In this document: in pieces, positions 49,180 to 59,899 of the stretch | How positions within the stretch are numbered: position 1 is the first letter of the stretch | Layout: each line of letters starts with the position of its first letter | From: Microcebus murinus | Lineage: Eukaryota; Chordata; Mammalia; Primates; Cheirogaleidae | Direction: 5' to 3' | DNA: 64,000 nucleotides | Assembly (NCBI RefSeq): GCF_040939455.1 | Contig: NC_134119.1 | Location: 1,810,501 to 1,874,500, forward strand | Made by a program: the position numbers and the translations under genes | Notes under the pieces: model-generated | What the model was told of the DNA's origin: nothing | The model's database searches: none | Seen by the model: the letters and a program-made list of their open reading frames with translations, nothing else

Positions 49180-49488
49180 TGGCCGTGGGTTTTGACGTGG
49201 AGAAGCGCACGTGAGTACCTCCTGGCTTCCGGTGCTGCCAGCGATCCTGGGTGCTCCCTGGCCTGTGCCAGCATCACCCCGATCTCTGCCTCTGTCTCGC
49301 ACAGCGTCCTCCCCCCGGGCAGGTCTGTGTCCAAACGCCCCCTCCGTAAGGACACCAGCCACACCGGGTTCGGCCGCCCTAATGGCCTCCCTCCTAATGA
49401 CACTGCACAGCCTGTTCCCAAATAAGGTCACGGTCTGAGGTTAGGACTTCAACACCCCAATTCTGGGGAACACGGTTCAGCCCGTAAC
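49180..49488 (-). mobile_element. ERVL-MaLR LTR remnant (MLT1/MST type), antisense
   Basis: GTGTCCAAACGCCCCCTCC, GTAAGGACACCAGCCACACC, CCCAAATAAGGTCACGGTCT, GGTTAGGACTTCAACACCCC and TTCAGCCCGTAAC are the reverse complement of the MaLR LTR 5' half in order. It is a noncoding LTR fragment without internal genes. Confidence 0.85.
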
Positions 49489-49569
49489 ACCTGGGGAGGC
49501 AGAAACCCCGAGGACAGACCCGGGCGGCTCGGGCCAGTCTGGTGTGGGGCTCTGCTCCGCCAGTTTACT

Positions 49570-49840
49570 GGTCATGAGTGCTGAGCGTGCTAAAAGGCCC
49601 GGTATTAGTTTCATAAACAACACTTTCCTTTTTGCAAACTATACCCACAGGTCCTGCTGCCACTTTCGAGAGCTGCAGCCGCGAGTCAGATGACAACCGC
49701 GGGCAAACCTTTATCTCAAGTATTTACTGCGCTGGGATATTGCCGATTCCTCAGGGGCAGCTCAGCACTCCCGGTGGGAAATATGTGACCTCATTTGCAT
49801 TTTCTAATTGAATTGCTATCAGCTTTCCTGCAAGACTGCA
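49570..49840. promoter_or_regulatory. Candidate conserved noncoding element
   Basis: GGTATTAGTTTCATAAACAA, CTTTATCTCAAGTATTTACT and CCTCATTTGCATTTTCTAAT (octamer-like ATTTGCAT) mark a non-repeat island between the MaLR LTR and the L1M. Confidence 0.35.
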
Positions 49841-50289
49841 CCAAAAAAAAGTCCTTCCAAATTCTAGCACTGCTTGTGTTACCCAGAGACAGCGGCGTCC
49901 CCGTGGTTGCTAAGAGGGGAGAGGAGGAGGAGGAGGAGAGGAGTTGCCAAGTTTTTATGGTCCATCTAACTGCGAAGCTGTCAGTTTCACCCAAGTCCAA
50001 GGAGAGTCGCTAACATAACGGACGAGGAGGCCGCACTTGGAGAAACCTCGGTGCAGGAGAGATGAAATTTACACAACCGGGAAATTAGGGTCCCTGCCAC
50101 CGTCCTTGAGGAATTTGCTTCCAGGCTCCTGTGGATAAGCGTCCCAGGGACCTTAAACACCATGTCACTGCTGCTTCGAAGGAGGCTGTTCGTTTCTCTA
50201 GAACCTTCCACCAACCTCTCTTGTCCACCGTGCGTCCCCATCTGAACTCCTTGCTTTCTCCAAACCCAGCCAGGAAGCCTTCTGCGTGT
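49841..50289. other. Unique intron
   Basis: A short GGAGGAGGAGGAGGAG run is at about 49922-49938. Nothing else is recognised. Confidence 0.45.
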
Positions 50290-53200
50290 ATTTGTTTAAA
50301 AAAGTTTTAAATTGTGCTTGATAAGCCACATGCAAAAAAGCACCCGGAACAGAAGGGAACGAACCACTGAACAGCCATCCCGGAGTGGGTCCCGGACAAG
50401 AGCTCCCTCACCCCTCGTGCTCTGGCCCCAAGCATGGCTTCCCCCGCCCCCCAAAGGGACACGCCACCCCACCGCGACGCACGCTTTGGTGCTGCCCACG
50501 TGGCTGTGGCCACACAGCTGCATCCTTCTGCCGGTGTGGGGAGAGGGTGGGCACTGCCTGCAGCTTCCCTGGCTCCTCTCGGTGCCTCTAGCTGGAGCCT
50601 GTCACTTTCGCTGCTGTAGAACATCCCCCTTATGAAACTGCCACACGTATCCATTCGTTCTCATGGCGACGGGCGTTTGGGCTGTTTCCGGCACGTGGCC
50701 GCTCTGGCGTCCTGGCGCCGGCTCTGGGCATCTCCGCGCACAGACGTGCACGGGGCGGGCGCCGAAGCCAGACCTTGCCGAAACGCCCAGCCGCTGTCTG
50801 CGGCGTCTGTGTTGCTGTCCATGCCCACCAAGGGCATCTGAAAATTCCACTTGCTCTGTATTCTCACCAGTGTTTGGTGTTATACACAAGTCTTTCCGAT
50901 TGTAGCCATTCTGGTAGTCTTCTGGCCACCTGGCCGATGGCCTCGGCTGACTGCGTCTCACGGGCTCACCTGCGGCGAGGCGCTCCCTGGGTGATGAGCA
51001 TGTTAGATTCATCCGTAGTTGTAGGATCATTTTTAACGCTGTTGTAATTGGATCTAGTTCAGACTCCATTTTCTAACGGTTTGTTCCTGGTGTACAGAAG
51101 TGTAGTGGTGTCAGAGCCAGCACCCTTGTTAACCTCTGCGTTCAGAATCGTATGAGCTATAATTAGTGCTTTCTTTTGGTCTGATTCCTTTTTCTTGCCT
51201 TACTGCATTGGCTAGTACCTCCAGTGTGTGATGTCACAGCTTCTTTGTCATATTTCTGATCTTAAGGGGAGGTTTGAGTATTTGAAAAGTAAATTGAATT
51301 TTCCCTGTAGGTTTTTTTGTAGATACCTTTTATGAGATTAAGAAGGGTCCCCTGCATTCCTAATTTGCTGTATATTTTTGTCCTGAAGGGAGGTTAAGTT
51401 TTAACCATTGCTATTCAGATGGTCATATGATTTTTATCTTTCATTCCCTGTTATGTTGATTAAAGCAGTTTGACATTCTTGGAACAAATCCAGTCTGGCT
51501 GTGATTTATCATCCTGTGTAAACAATACCGGATTTCAAGGTTGTTAATGTTTTGCTTAGTGTGTTTGCATCTATTCATGAGCAAAATTGGCCTATCATCA
51601 TCCTCTTTCATGTTCTTTCAAGGTTCTTGATGCTTCTGAACATGGTTCTTGCTAGTTTTGGACATGGATTTTGTCTGTATGGGCAGATCTTGCTGGCTTT
51701 GGACACGGTTTTTGTCTGTATGGACAGGGTCCTGCTGGTTTTGGACACGGTTTTTGTCTGTATGGACAGGGACTTGCTGGTTTTGGACATGGTTTTTGTC
51801 TGTATGGACAGGGACTTGCTGGTTTTGGACATGGTTTTTGTCTGTATGGACAGGGTCTTGCTGGTTTTGGACACGGTTTTTGTCTGTATGGACAGGGTCT
51901 TGCTGGTTTTGGACATGGTTTTTGTCTGTATTGACAGGGTCTTGCTGGTTTGGGACACAACTCGTGCCAGGTTCTGGACGTGGTCCTTGCACATCTCAGG
52001 CAAAATCTTTGCTGGTTTGGGACATGGATCATGTCAGGAGTTGGACACGGTCAGTATCAGGATTTGGAGCAAGAAAACTCTGAGGGAGAGATTCCTCTTG
52101 TTTGCTTCTGTGGACAAGCTTGTGTGAGATTAGTTTTCATTGCTCTTGAGAGCTTGGGTAGAACTTGCCAGTAGAACCAACAGGCGTGGGCACTTCGTTG
52201 TGGTAAGGATTTCGGTTTTAATTTTGTTTGTAACAAACAGTTCAGATTTTTTTCCTTGTGTTAAGTTTTGGTAAGTTGTATATTTCTAGACTATTATCCA
52301 TTTCATGTATATTTAGAAATATCGTATATAATGTCCTCAAATGATCTTTCTAATGTCTACAAGATCGGCCATGGTGTCCTGTTTTTATTCCTGATATAGA
52401 CTAGTTGCTGCTTCTATCTTTTTTGTTACTCAATCTGATCAGATGGGTAGTTTAAAGGACCAACTTTCGTCTTTGCCGTTTCTATTATTTTGTATTTCAT
52501 TATTTTCTCCTCTTTTTCTTTTTTTGTCAATTCCCTTCTTTCTACTCTTGGTTCCATCTGCTGTGCTTTATTCTGATTTCTTGAGATGAATGCTCAGCCC
52601 ACCGCGTTCTGTCTTCTTCACCTCCCGTGCGGCATTTTGGCCCCAGTACCTGCACCTGGGCAGATGTGAGCTCCATCCAACTAGCTTTATTCCTCAGCTC
52701 GGAATTTCCTCTACTTTCCTTGTGATTTTTTTTCTACCCAAGGGCTACTGCGAAGGCCTTTACTTAACCTCCAAATCTTTGGGGAGCTTCCAGTTATTTT
52801 CGTTGTCATCGATTTCTAGCTTAATGACTCGGAGGTAAGAAAACAAACTATGCTTTGATCTTAAGCCTCCGAACTATGTTAAGACTCGGTTAATTTTTGT
52901 AAATGTTCTGTGTACACCTGGAAGTGCCCTGTCCTGAGCAGTGTGTTTATATGATGTGCCTCAGCGAGGTCAGACCTGCTAACCGTGTGCTTCTAACCTG
53001 TTTTCTTACCAACGTTTTGTCTGCTTGCTCTGTTATTTGCTGAGAAATACCTGCTAAAATTTACCATGGTTGGCATGTTTGTTTGTTTCTCTCAACTTTG
53101 GCATAAATGTTTTGAAGTCGTATTATTGATATTAAGTGCACACAAATTTAGGAGTCTTCTGGCGTCCTGTGGGCTGGCCTGGCTGTCATCACGGCAGCCG

Positions 53201-54790
53201 CCGCCCCCTCTGGATCTGACATTGCGGACGCCCACCCCTCTCTTCTGGCTCTGCCTGCGTGGGACTTTCCCCGTCATTTTACTTTCAACCTCTCCTCACG
53301 CTGTTTAGATGTGTCTTTTACAAGCCACACAGAGCTGGAGCTTTCCAATCTGTCAATACGTTTGCTTTTACTTACAACAGTTAATATTAATGCATTTTCA
53401 CTTCACTGGTACGTTTGCATTTCTGTCATTCTACAGAAAGAGAAATATATACAAGCCCTTCCCTTCCATTCCTCTTTTCTTGCATGTTTTGGATCGATAA
53501 TTTTATCAGTGTGCTTTTTTTTTTATCTGTTATCTTAAAACGCTTACATTTTTATGACTTTCAGTGATTTCTCAAAGGCCTTATAACAGGCATCTCTGTC
53601 TCACCAAAGCATGATGTTAATTTGGGTTTTTTCATCATCTTCCAGCACAATGCAAGCAGCTCGAGTCTCCTTGACTCCATTTACCTTTTCCCAAAGTTTG
53701 TGCAGCTCCTGCCGTGACGGAGCCGCCCGCGCCACCTCCCGTGAGGCCTGGCTCTCGTCACGCGTCCACCTGTCCCGCCTTCCCGGCCTGTCCCAGCCTC
53801 TTTCCTCCGAGTCACTTTCACCTCCGCCCGGCTTGGTTTTGTCTGAAGAACACGCCCAGAGACGGACTCTTTCAGCTTTCGTTTGCTTGAAAACGTCTTT
53901 ATTTTACTTCCGGAAGGACGGCGTTGCTGCTAACGGAATTCCACTTTCGCTGGCGCTTTGGCGGGATCGCTGCGCGGTCCTGTCGTCTCCACGGAGCCCG
54001 GGAAGCCGGCTCTGCGCCGCGTTTTGCTCCCTCGGGCTGCAAGCTCTGTCGTTTCTCCTGACTTTCAACATTTCTTGTCTTTGGGTTTTCCTATTTTCCC
54101 ACGAAGCACTCAAGCACCGTTTTCCTTATATTTTCCCTGCGTGGAGTTCATGGGGCTTCCTGAGTCCACTCCCAGATGCCTGCTGTCAGTTGGGGTATTT
54201 CCTGCCACTACGTTTCCAGATGTTGCTTCTGCTCCGTTTTCCCTCTCCCCTCATACTCCAAACGTGCACGCTACACCTTCTTACTGCTCCAAATCTCCGG
54301 CCCGTCCTCCTGTAGTTTCCTCCTGCCCATCTCTCTGCTGCAGAGCACGAATGTTCCCGTGCTATCCTCTGTCTCACTGACTCTCTCTTCAGCTGTGACT
54401 CATCTGCAGACATAGCCATCCTCTGCGCTCTTAACTGTGCTATATATTCTAGTTCTGAATCGCCCAGTTAATTCTTTTTCATATCTTCTGCTTCTCTCTC
54501 AAAATCTTATAGTTTGCTTAAACACAGTAAGCACAGTTATTATGAGATCTATGTTTGATAACTCCCTCACCCGGAGCCTCTGTGAATCTTTCCTTATCAT
54601 CTGCTGTTTCTCCTGCCTTTTACTTACACCGTCTTCTCTCCTCCCCCGCAGGTGCCCGTCACGAGGCCGAGTGCTGGGCACTGTATGTAAAAGACGACAG
54701 AACTCGAGGCCTGGTGTGACCTCTTACACTGGAGGAGGCTCACATTTGCAAGCTGGTATCACCTCAGTCCATTTACAGAAAGTGACATGA
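50290..54790 (-). mobile_element. Long ancient L1M, antisense on plus strand (sense to CDH4)
   Basis: Read on the plus strand, the reverse complement of an L1M runs in order. 3' part: TTTAAATTGTGCTTGATAAG. ORF2 region: CAGATGGTCATATGATTTTT, CATTCTTGGAACAAATCCAG, GGGTAGAACTTGCCAGTAGA, GATTTCTAGCTTAATGACTC and TACTTTCAACCTCTCCTCA. 5' region: GTGGAGTTCATGGGGCTTCC and TTTTTCATATCTTCTGCTTC. It is decayed and has no intact ORF. A 42-bp minisatellite has expanded inside it at about 51650-51955. GC-rich segments near 53700-54030 may be insertions or CpG-rich 5' sequence. Confidence 0.85.
51650..51955. repeat. 42-bp minisatellite inside the L1M, about 7 units
   Basis: TTTTTGTCTGTATGGACAGG with GGTTTTGGACATGG recurs at exact 42-bp steps (for example GGACACGG at 51701 and 51743). 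Imperfect half-units flank it at 51620-51700 and 51955-52060. The 14-aa open frame is due to unit length. Confidence 0.96.
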
Positions 54791-55550
54791 TTTGAAAGTT
54801 GGTGTCAGTCCCTGTAAGGGCCCATCAACGGAGTGACCGAGTGTCCCCCAGCGAGTTGGTCTTCTCAGTCCCAGACGGACCCTCCCGCCCTGCCACCTCC
54901 CCCCACCCCTGCCAGCCTGGCAGGGCCCAGCGGCTGCGGCAGGCACGGGCTGTGCCCTGCTGGCACCAGGTCAATGCCAGCAATGAGAGCTGCTATTGTC
55001 ACCTCCTTGCCCGACATGACCTCACAGGATACTCTCGGCGACCTCAGGACAGGATGTGGGTAGTGTGAATTGTCCCCAACACCGGGCTGGGCAGCTGGAG
55101 AGGACTCGATTGAGCCCACGGCGGGGCCGGCCAGCTCCTCTGCGGGGCCCGGCGCAGCCATCCCTAGAAAGCTATGGTTGCTCCTTCCCCAAACGCCGTT
55201 CTCCCAGGCAGCACGGGGCTTACAGTCGCACGGCTCAGTGGCCCTGTCCACGGCACGAGGACGGTGACAGCGCCCACTCCCAGGATGTGTGGGGGTCGGA
55301 CGGGGTGACAGCACTGGGGCAGGAGGGGACCCGCTGGCATGAAACGGGACAGAGGGGGACCGGGCCTTGTGGGCTGCAGAGACCCTGCCTGCCACTGCCT
55401 GTACCGGTCACGTCTCACGGACGCAGGGGTGTGGCCCCACGGTGACCCCCAACCGGCTCCCCAGGGTGCTCTGAGCCTGGGTGTGGATGCGTGTCCCTGC
55501 TCTACTGCCTGGGCCCCGCCTGGACGTGGGGCCGGGCGCGCACACTCCCC
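54791..55550. other. Unique intron
   Basis: GC-rich with no recognised exon or repeat. Confidence 0.4.
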
Positions 55551-55554
55551 CGGG

Positions 55555-55690
55555 GACTGTCTAATTGCAATCACGGCTGGCGCCTGCACCTTCCACGGAG
55601 GATCAGGGATTAATGGCATCAGAAATTGCTTCATTAACACGCCTAACAAAAGGTGTCATTACGTTTTCAATTAGTGCCTTTATCTGGGGC
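55555..55690. promoter_or_regulatory. Candidate conserved noncoding element
   Basis: This compact, non-repeat island holds GACTGTCTAATTGCAATCAC, GGGATTAATGGCATCAGAAA, TTGCTTCATTAACACG and TTTTCAATTAGTGCCTTTAT. Multiple TAAT cores in a short space resemble a homeodomain-bound enhancer core. Confidence 0.45.
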
Positions 55691-56682
55691 CTCCACAGGC
55701 TCCAAGGAGCTCTGCTCTCCGCTCCCAAGGGGCAAGCTTCCGGGCTGCAATCAGGAGTGCAGGGAGGGCTTGGCAGTCACGTGGACAGGGACCCCCCAGC
55801 CCTGGGGCACAGCCCTTGGAGGGAAGGCCCCCACACGGGAGGGACAGGGTCCCCAGAGCTGCTTCCTGGCCGCCCCCGGGCCTGCCTTGCTCACCAGGGC
55901 ATGACTGGCAATAATGATGTGGGAAGGAGTGAAGTCTCAGAGTCTTCAGTATCCACAGGGTGAGGTTCACGGGTTTGCCCTCGAGGCGTGTTTTGACACC
56001 TGGTTTAACATGCTGGGTGACACTCAAGACCTCCCTTCCTGGTGGGGTCCACTCGTCACCACTTTCTCTTTCCCAACACAAACCACCTCCACCGTAAGAG
56101 ACAAAACACAGGCCCCTGTTCCCCAGAGCGGGTTCCTTGGCACAACCATCTTGCAAGTTGTGCCATGAAGAAAAGTTCCTTGGTCAAACAGGTTTGGGGA
56201 AACTCGCAGCCCTTCTCCCACCCAGAGGCCCCCAGAGCAGGGGAGGCTCTGGGCAGACCTGCCCGAGGGAACGTGCTCAGCTTTGCTAACCCTCCCCTCG
56301 CCGGCCCTCTCCCGCGGGGGCACCAGGAAGGAAGGCTGTCCCGGCCGCCCTGCACAGAGCTCTCCTTTGCCTTGTGCCCTGCCCTCGGCCACCAGGACAC
56401 GGCTGCCACAGCACGGGGACACAGGGACACGGGACAGGCAGTGGGTGAGCAGTCGCTCCTCTGCTCCCCGCCATGCACGGGAACCCTGACGTTCAGGACT
56501 GGGGGGGTGAACACGGTTGCTGGGGGTCTGGCCCTGGATGGCTGGAATATACAGGGGTGGGGGGTGCCAGGCCGCCCCTCCCGCCCACCCAGGCAGGACG
56601 GCAGGCGGGCTGCAAGGAAGTCGGGGGGGGGGGCGGCTGGGAGGTTGGGTTGCACTGACTTTTATGTCTGTGTGAAGCTCTT
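55691..56682. other. Unique intron
   Basis: A G10 run lies near 56625. No exon is supported. Confidence 0.4.
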
Positions 56683-57230
56683 GCTCCTCCCTCCCTCCCT
56701 CCTTCCTTCTCTTCCTCCTTCTCTCTTTCCTTCCTTCACTCCTCCCCTCCTCCCCTCCCTCCTTCCTTGCTTCTCTCCCTCCTTCTCTCCTTCCTTCTTT
56801 CCTCCCTCCTTCCTTGCTTCCTTCCTTCCCTCCCTCCTTTCTTTCCTTCCCTCCTTCTTTCCTCCCTCCTTCCCTCCTTCTTTCCTTACTCCTTCCTTCC
56901 CTCCCTCCTTCTTTCCTTCCTTCCTCCCTGCCTCCCTCCCTCCTTCCTTCTCTTCCTCCTTCTCTCCTTCCTTCCTTCGCTCCTCCCCTCCTCCCCTCCC
57001 TCCTTCCTTCTCTCCTCCCCTCCCTCCTTCCTTCCCTCCTCCCCTCCCTCCCACCTCCCCTCCCTCCTACCTCCCCTCCCTCCTTCCTTCCCTCCCATCT
57101 CCCCTCCCTCCTTCCTTCCCTCCTCCCCTCCCTCCCACCTCCCCTCCATCCTTCCTTCCCTCCCTCCTTCTCTCCTTCCTTCCTTCCCTCCTTCCTTCCT
57201 TCTCTCTCTCTCTCCTTCCCTCCCCTCTGA
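56683..57230. repeat. Homopyrimidine (CCTT/CCCT)n tract, about 550 bp
   Basis: The plus strand is almost entirely C and T in TCCCTCCTTCCTTCCCTCC-type words; the CDH4 sense strand is therefore a GGAAGGAGGG purine run. It lies about 390 nt downstream of the propeptide exon donor. Lys/Glu/Gly/Arg-rich minus ORFs are artefacts. Confidence 0.97.
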
Positions 57231-57617
57231 ATCAGTCCTGCACTGGCCACCTGGGGCTGCCCCGCTCTGACCACGTGGCCTCCGTCTTGCTCCTCATCCC
57301 TCCCCGTGGTGGCAGGAGAGGCTGCAGACTTGCAGCGCCCGTCTGACAGGGAGACGTGTGGGGCCGTCACACAAGGAGGAGGAGCCCCAGGATGGCGGCA
57401 CAGAGCCTTAGCCTGAGCGAGGGGCTGTCTGCCCTCGGAGACGCCGCCCGGCCTCAGGAGGGAGCACGGGTGGCCTGGGACGCCCGTCCTGCTCTGGCCA
57501 GCTTGTCCGGGGTGGGGCCCGCCCTCCCCAGGGCAGACGTTCTGCCGGCGCCTTCGGGAGGAGGGCGGACGTCACGCCTCAGGCGCGGACCTGCCCACCC
57601 GCGCAGGCACACCTCAC
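57231..57617. other. Intron next to the propeptide exon donor
   Basis: Unique GC-rich sequence between the purine/pyrimidine tract and the exon; nothing else is recognised. Confidence 0.5.
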
Positions 57618-57844
57618 CTTGTGTCCGGGGTGCGGGGACGAGGTCCGGGCCACCAGCAGCCGCACCACAGCGTCCCATCTCTCTGCCGTCTGGCGGTCCC
57701 ATGCGGTCACCGTGAACGCCACCTGCTCGGAGGGGACCCGCAGCTCCCGGGCGGCGAAGACCGTCCCGTCCGCCCCGACTTTGAAGTCCACGCTGTTGGT
57801 CTCGTACTGTGTGCCCTTGGTCCCCAGACAGCTGCTGAACTCGA
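57618..57844 (-). CDS. CDH4: CDH4 coding exon (propeptide part, third coding exon by homology)
   Basis: This exon encodes 75 codons plus two leading bases of a classical cadherin propeptide. The minus-strand translation includes [40 protein letters not shown] and [10 protein letters not shown], which I recognise as R-cadherin (cadherin-4) rather than N- or E-cadherin. The acceptor follows a pyrimidine tract ending CTCTTGCAG, and the donor is AAG|GTGAGG. The exon is 227 nt and ends in phase 0, which fits the next exon at 38445. In the family the propeptide keeps the precursor non-adhesive until furin-type proteases remove it in the secretory pathway. The mature protein is a single-pass membrane adhesion molecule of retina, brain and other tissues that binds catenins. 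Exon numbering is inferred from type I cadherin gene structure; the family call is strong. Confidence 0.95.
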
Positions 57845-58148
57845 CTGCAAGAGGAAGGGGGGGCAGTCAGGACCGGCCCAGGGCACCACCGCGACCGCGC
57901 AGGACCGCTCTGGGCTCGGCGAGCAGCAGCCCGGGGAGGTCGCGCACCGCGCGGCCTTCCCAGGTGTGGGGTGTCTTCTCGACCCCCGGGAATTCATAGA
58001 GGCCTCAAACAGGAGGGCAGCCAGCCAGGCCGCACCCCACCGCACCTAGGGCTCAGCCGCCCTGGGCTTCTGCAGACGCGTCCCTCCCCCCTGGCTGCTA
58101 CCTCTGAATTCACCGGAGATTGTCGGGGTCACGAGGGATTCTCTGCGT

Positions 58149-58391
58149 AAAGAATGTTCCCTCGACCCCTCATGAACATGCTTAAATTCCCCACTGGTCA
58201 CAAATTTCACAGGAGGGTCTGAGACATGACACATGTTCTACCAGAACAGTTTGCTACATGAAATACACTTTCTGGGTGGCAGGTGCAGGAATCCCCCATC
58301 TCACCGCCACTCATGACATGGTTTCTGTTTGTGAGTCCCTATTAAATGTTTCTCTCTGAGTAAAAAAAAAAAAAAAAAGAATGTTCCCTCG
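58149..58391 (+). mobile_element. Polyadenylated retrocopy with 16-bp target-site duplication
   Basis: AAAGAATGTTCCCTCG is present perfectly at 58149-58164 and 58376-58391. Between them lie about 197 bp of unique-looking sequence that ends with ATTAAA (58341-58346), then about 15 nt and a poly-A run from 58362. A polyadenylation signal, an A-tail and long direct repeats are the marks of L1-mediated retroposition of a polyadenylated RNA. The source is not recognised; it could be a 5'-truncated mRNA 3' end or an LTR-terminated transcript. It lies about 300 bp upstream of the CDH4 propeptide exon, antisense to the gene. Confidence 0.85.
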
Positions 58392-58589
58392 TTTCTCCCA
58401 TTCTTGCCACACGCAAACCTTCTGCCTGCCGGCGTGGGCTTTGCAGCCCCTGATGGATCCATGTTCCCAAGAAGGGTTAGTGCGGGAGGGACAGAGAGAG
58501 CTGGCATGTAGGGACCGTCCCCGTGGCAGGTGGGTTCCGGCAGCAGAACCCTAGTCTGCCGTGATTCTGGGCCTTTCTCTTACTCAGTG

Positions 58590-59150
58590 AGGTGGGCCGG
58601 GACAGGGGGGCCGGGGCAGAGGGGCCTGGGCAGGGGAGTCTGGGCAGGGGGGCCTGGGCAGGGGGGCCCAGGGCAGAGGAGTCTGGGCAGGGGGGCCTGG
58701 GGCAGTGGGGCCGGGGCAGTGGGGCCAGGGCAGGGGAGTCTGGGCAGTGTGGCTGGGGCAGGGGAGTCTGGGCAGGGAGGCCGGGGCAGTGGGGCCAGGG
58801 CTAGGGAGTCTTGGCAGGGGGGCCGGGGCAGGGGAGTCTGGGCAGGGGGGCTGGGGCAGGGGGCCTGGGGCAGGGGGGCCGGGGCAAGGGAGTCTGGGCA
58901 GGGGGGCTGGGGCAGGGGAGTCTGGGCAAGGGGGGCTGGGGCAGGGGGGCCGGGGCAGGGGGCCTGGGGCAGGGGGGCCGGGGCAGGGGAGTCTGGGCAG
59001 GGGGCCTGGGGCAGGGGGGCCGGGGCAGGTGGACCCAGGGCAGGGGGGCTGGGGCAGGGGGCCTGGGGCAGGTGGGCCTGGGCAGGGGGGCCGGGGCAGG
59101 GGGGCCTGGGGCAGGGGGGCCGGGGCAGGGGGGCCGGGGCCGGTGCGTGG
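58590..59150. repeat. G-rich minisatellite, 14-15-bp core
   Basis: GGGGCAGGGGAGTCTGGGCA and GGGGCAGGGGGGCC blocks repeat irregularly for about 560 bp. Runs of four or more G separated by short loops give strong G-quadruplex potential on the plus strand, which is the CDH4 template strand. Confidence 0.96.
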
Positions 59151-59179
59151 GAGGGCAGGCCTGGCCAGCCACGCACACT

Positions 59180-59470
59180 CTTGCACCCCCCACTAACGGG
59201 GGCGGAAGGCGGACCGTGCGGGGACAGCGCCGGCCCCGCACGCTGCGCTGCCTCCAGAACACTGGCCGGGCGACAGCACCGCAGCCCCTTCCGGTGGCCC
59301 GGCGCCGCGGCCGCTGTGAACTCCGCTGCGGCGAGCCCCCTCTCGGGCAAGCGTGTTCACTGGGGCCACATCAGCGCGTTTTTATCCGCGCGCTCTTGCG
59401 ACTGTCACCGGATGCCGCGGTAACCTGCGAAGCGCCGGCAGTGGCGTCACACCATGCTGATGAAAGGACG
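59180..59470. promoter_or_regulatory. CpG-dense block beside the G-rich array
   Basis: CpG is very frequent (CGGCGCCGCGGCCGCTGTG near 59306 and CCGCGCGCTCTTGCGACTG near 59385). It is unique and short. It could be a small intragenic CpG island or array-associated GC content. Confidence 0.4.
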
Positions 59471-59895
59471 GATCCCGTCACCTGGTATTTGTGAAAACGC
59501 GGGTGTCTCGGCAATTACGGGGGGCGGACTGGCTTCCTAAGCAATTCCACTGTCACAGCTTATGTGGCCTAATTACTGTTTAGGCCACGAGAGAAAGCTA
59601 CTCGCGGCTACGTCTGACGAAGTGTTCTCCCTGGGGTTCACCTTTTATTGTCGCTGCCCCCAAATAAGGAACAGCGAGCGAGCTCCCTGGTCTCAAGCCC
59701 TTCCCCTCAGACGCCGTCCCCGCACCGGCGCCTCCCACTGGTGGCTTTAACGCAAGGACGTTTTCAAATGCGGTGACGCCGGCCACTCCCGTCTGGCTGG
59801 AGAGAACCAGCGGCGTGGGGGGGGGTCCCCTGACCGGGGGTGGGGGGTGGGGGGGTGCGGGTCAGCCGTGTCTCCGTGGAGACCCTCCCTGCTCC
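59471..59895. other. Unique intron
   Basis: The segment 59530-59600 is AT-richer (CCTAATTACTGTTTAGGCC). A run of G9 and G-rich words lies at 59816-59855. No exon is seen. Confidence 0.4.
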
Positions 59896-59899
59896 AGGG

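Larger units (their letters stand above)
38446..57617 (-). other. CDH4: Complete CDH4 intron between the two recognised exons
   Basis: This 19,172-bp intron is defined by the GTGAGG donor at 57617 and the GCAG acceptor at 38446. It is phase 0. It holds, in transcription order, a homopurine tract (sense strand), unique sequence, a 4.5-kb L1M, a MaLR LTR, about 6 kb of mostly unique sequence, a hAT element, MIR and MER20-like remnants, and an L1M interrupted by an Alu and a MIR close to the acceptor. I see no other coding exon in it. Confidence 0.85.

Noticed and set aside
56024..57370. Lys/Glu/Gly/Arg-rich minus-strand ORF
   Set aside because: It comes from the homopyrimidine tract, not from a gene.
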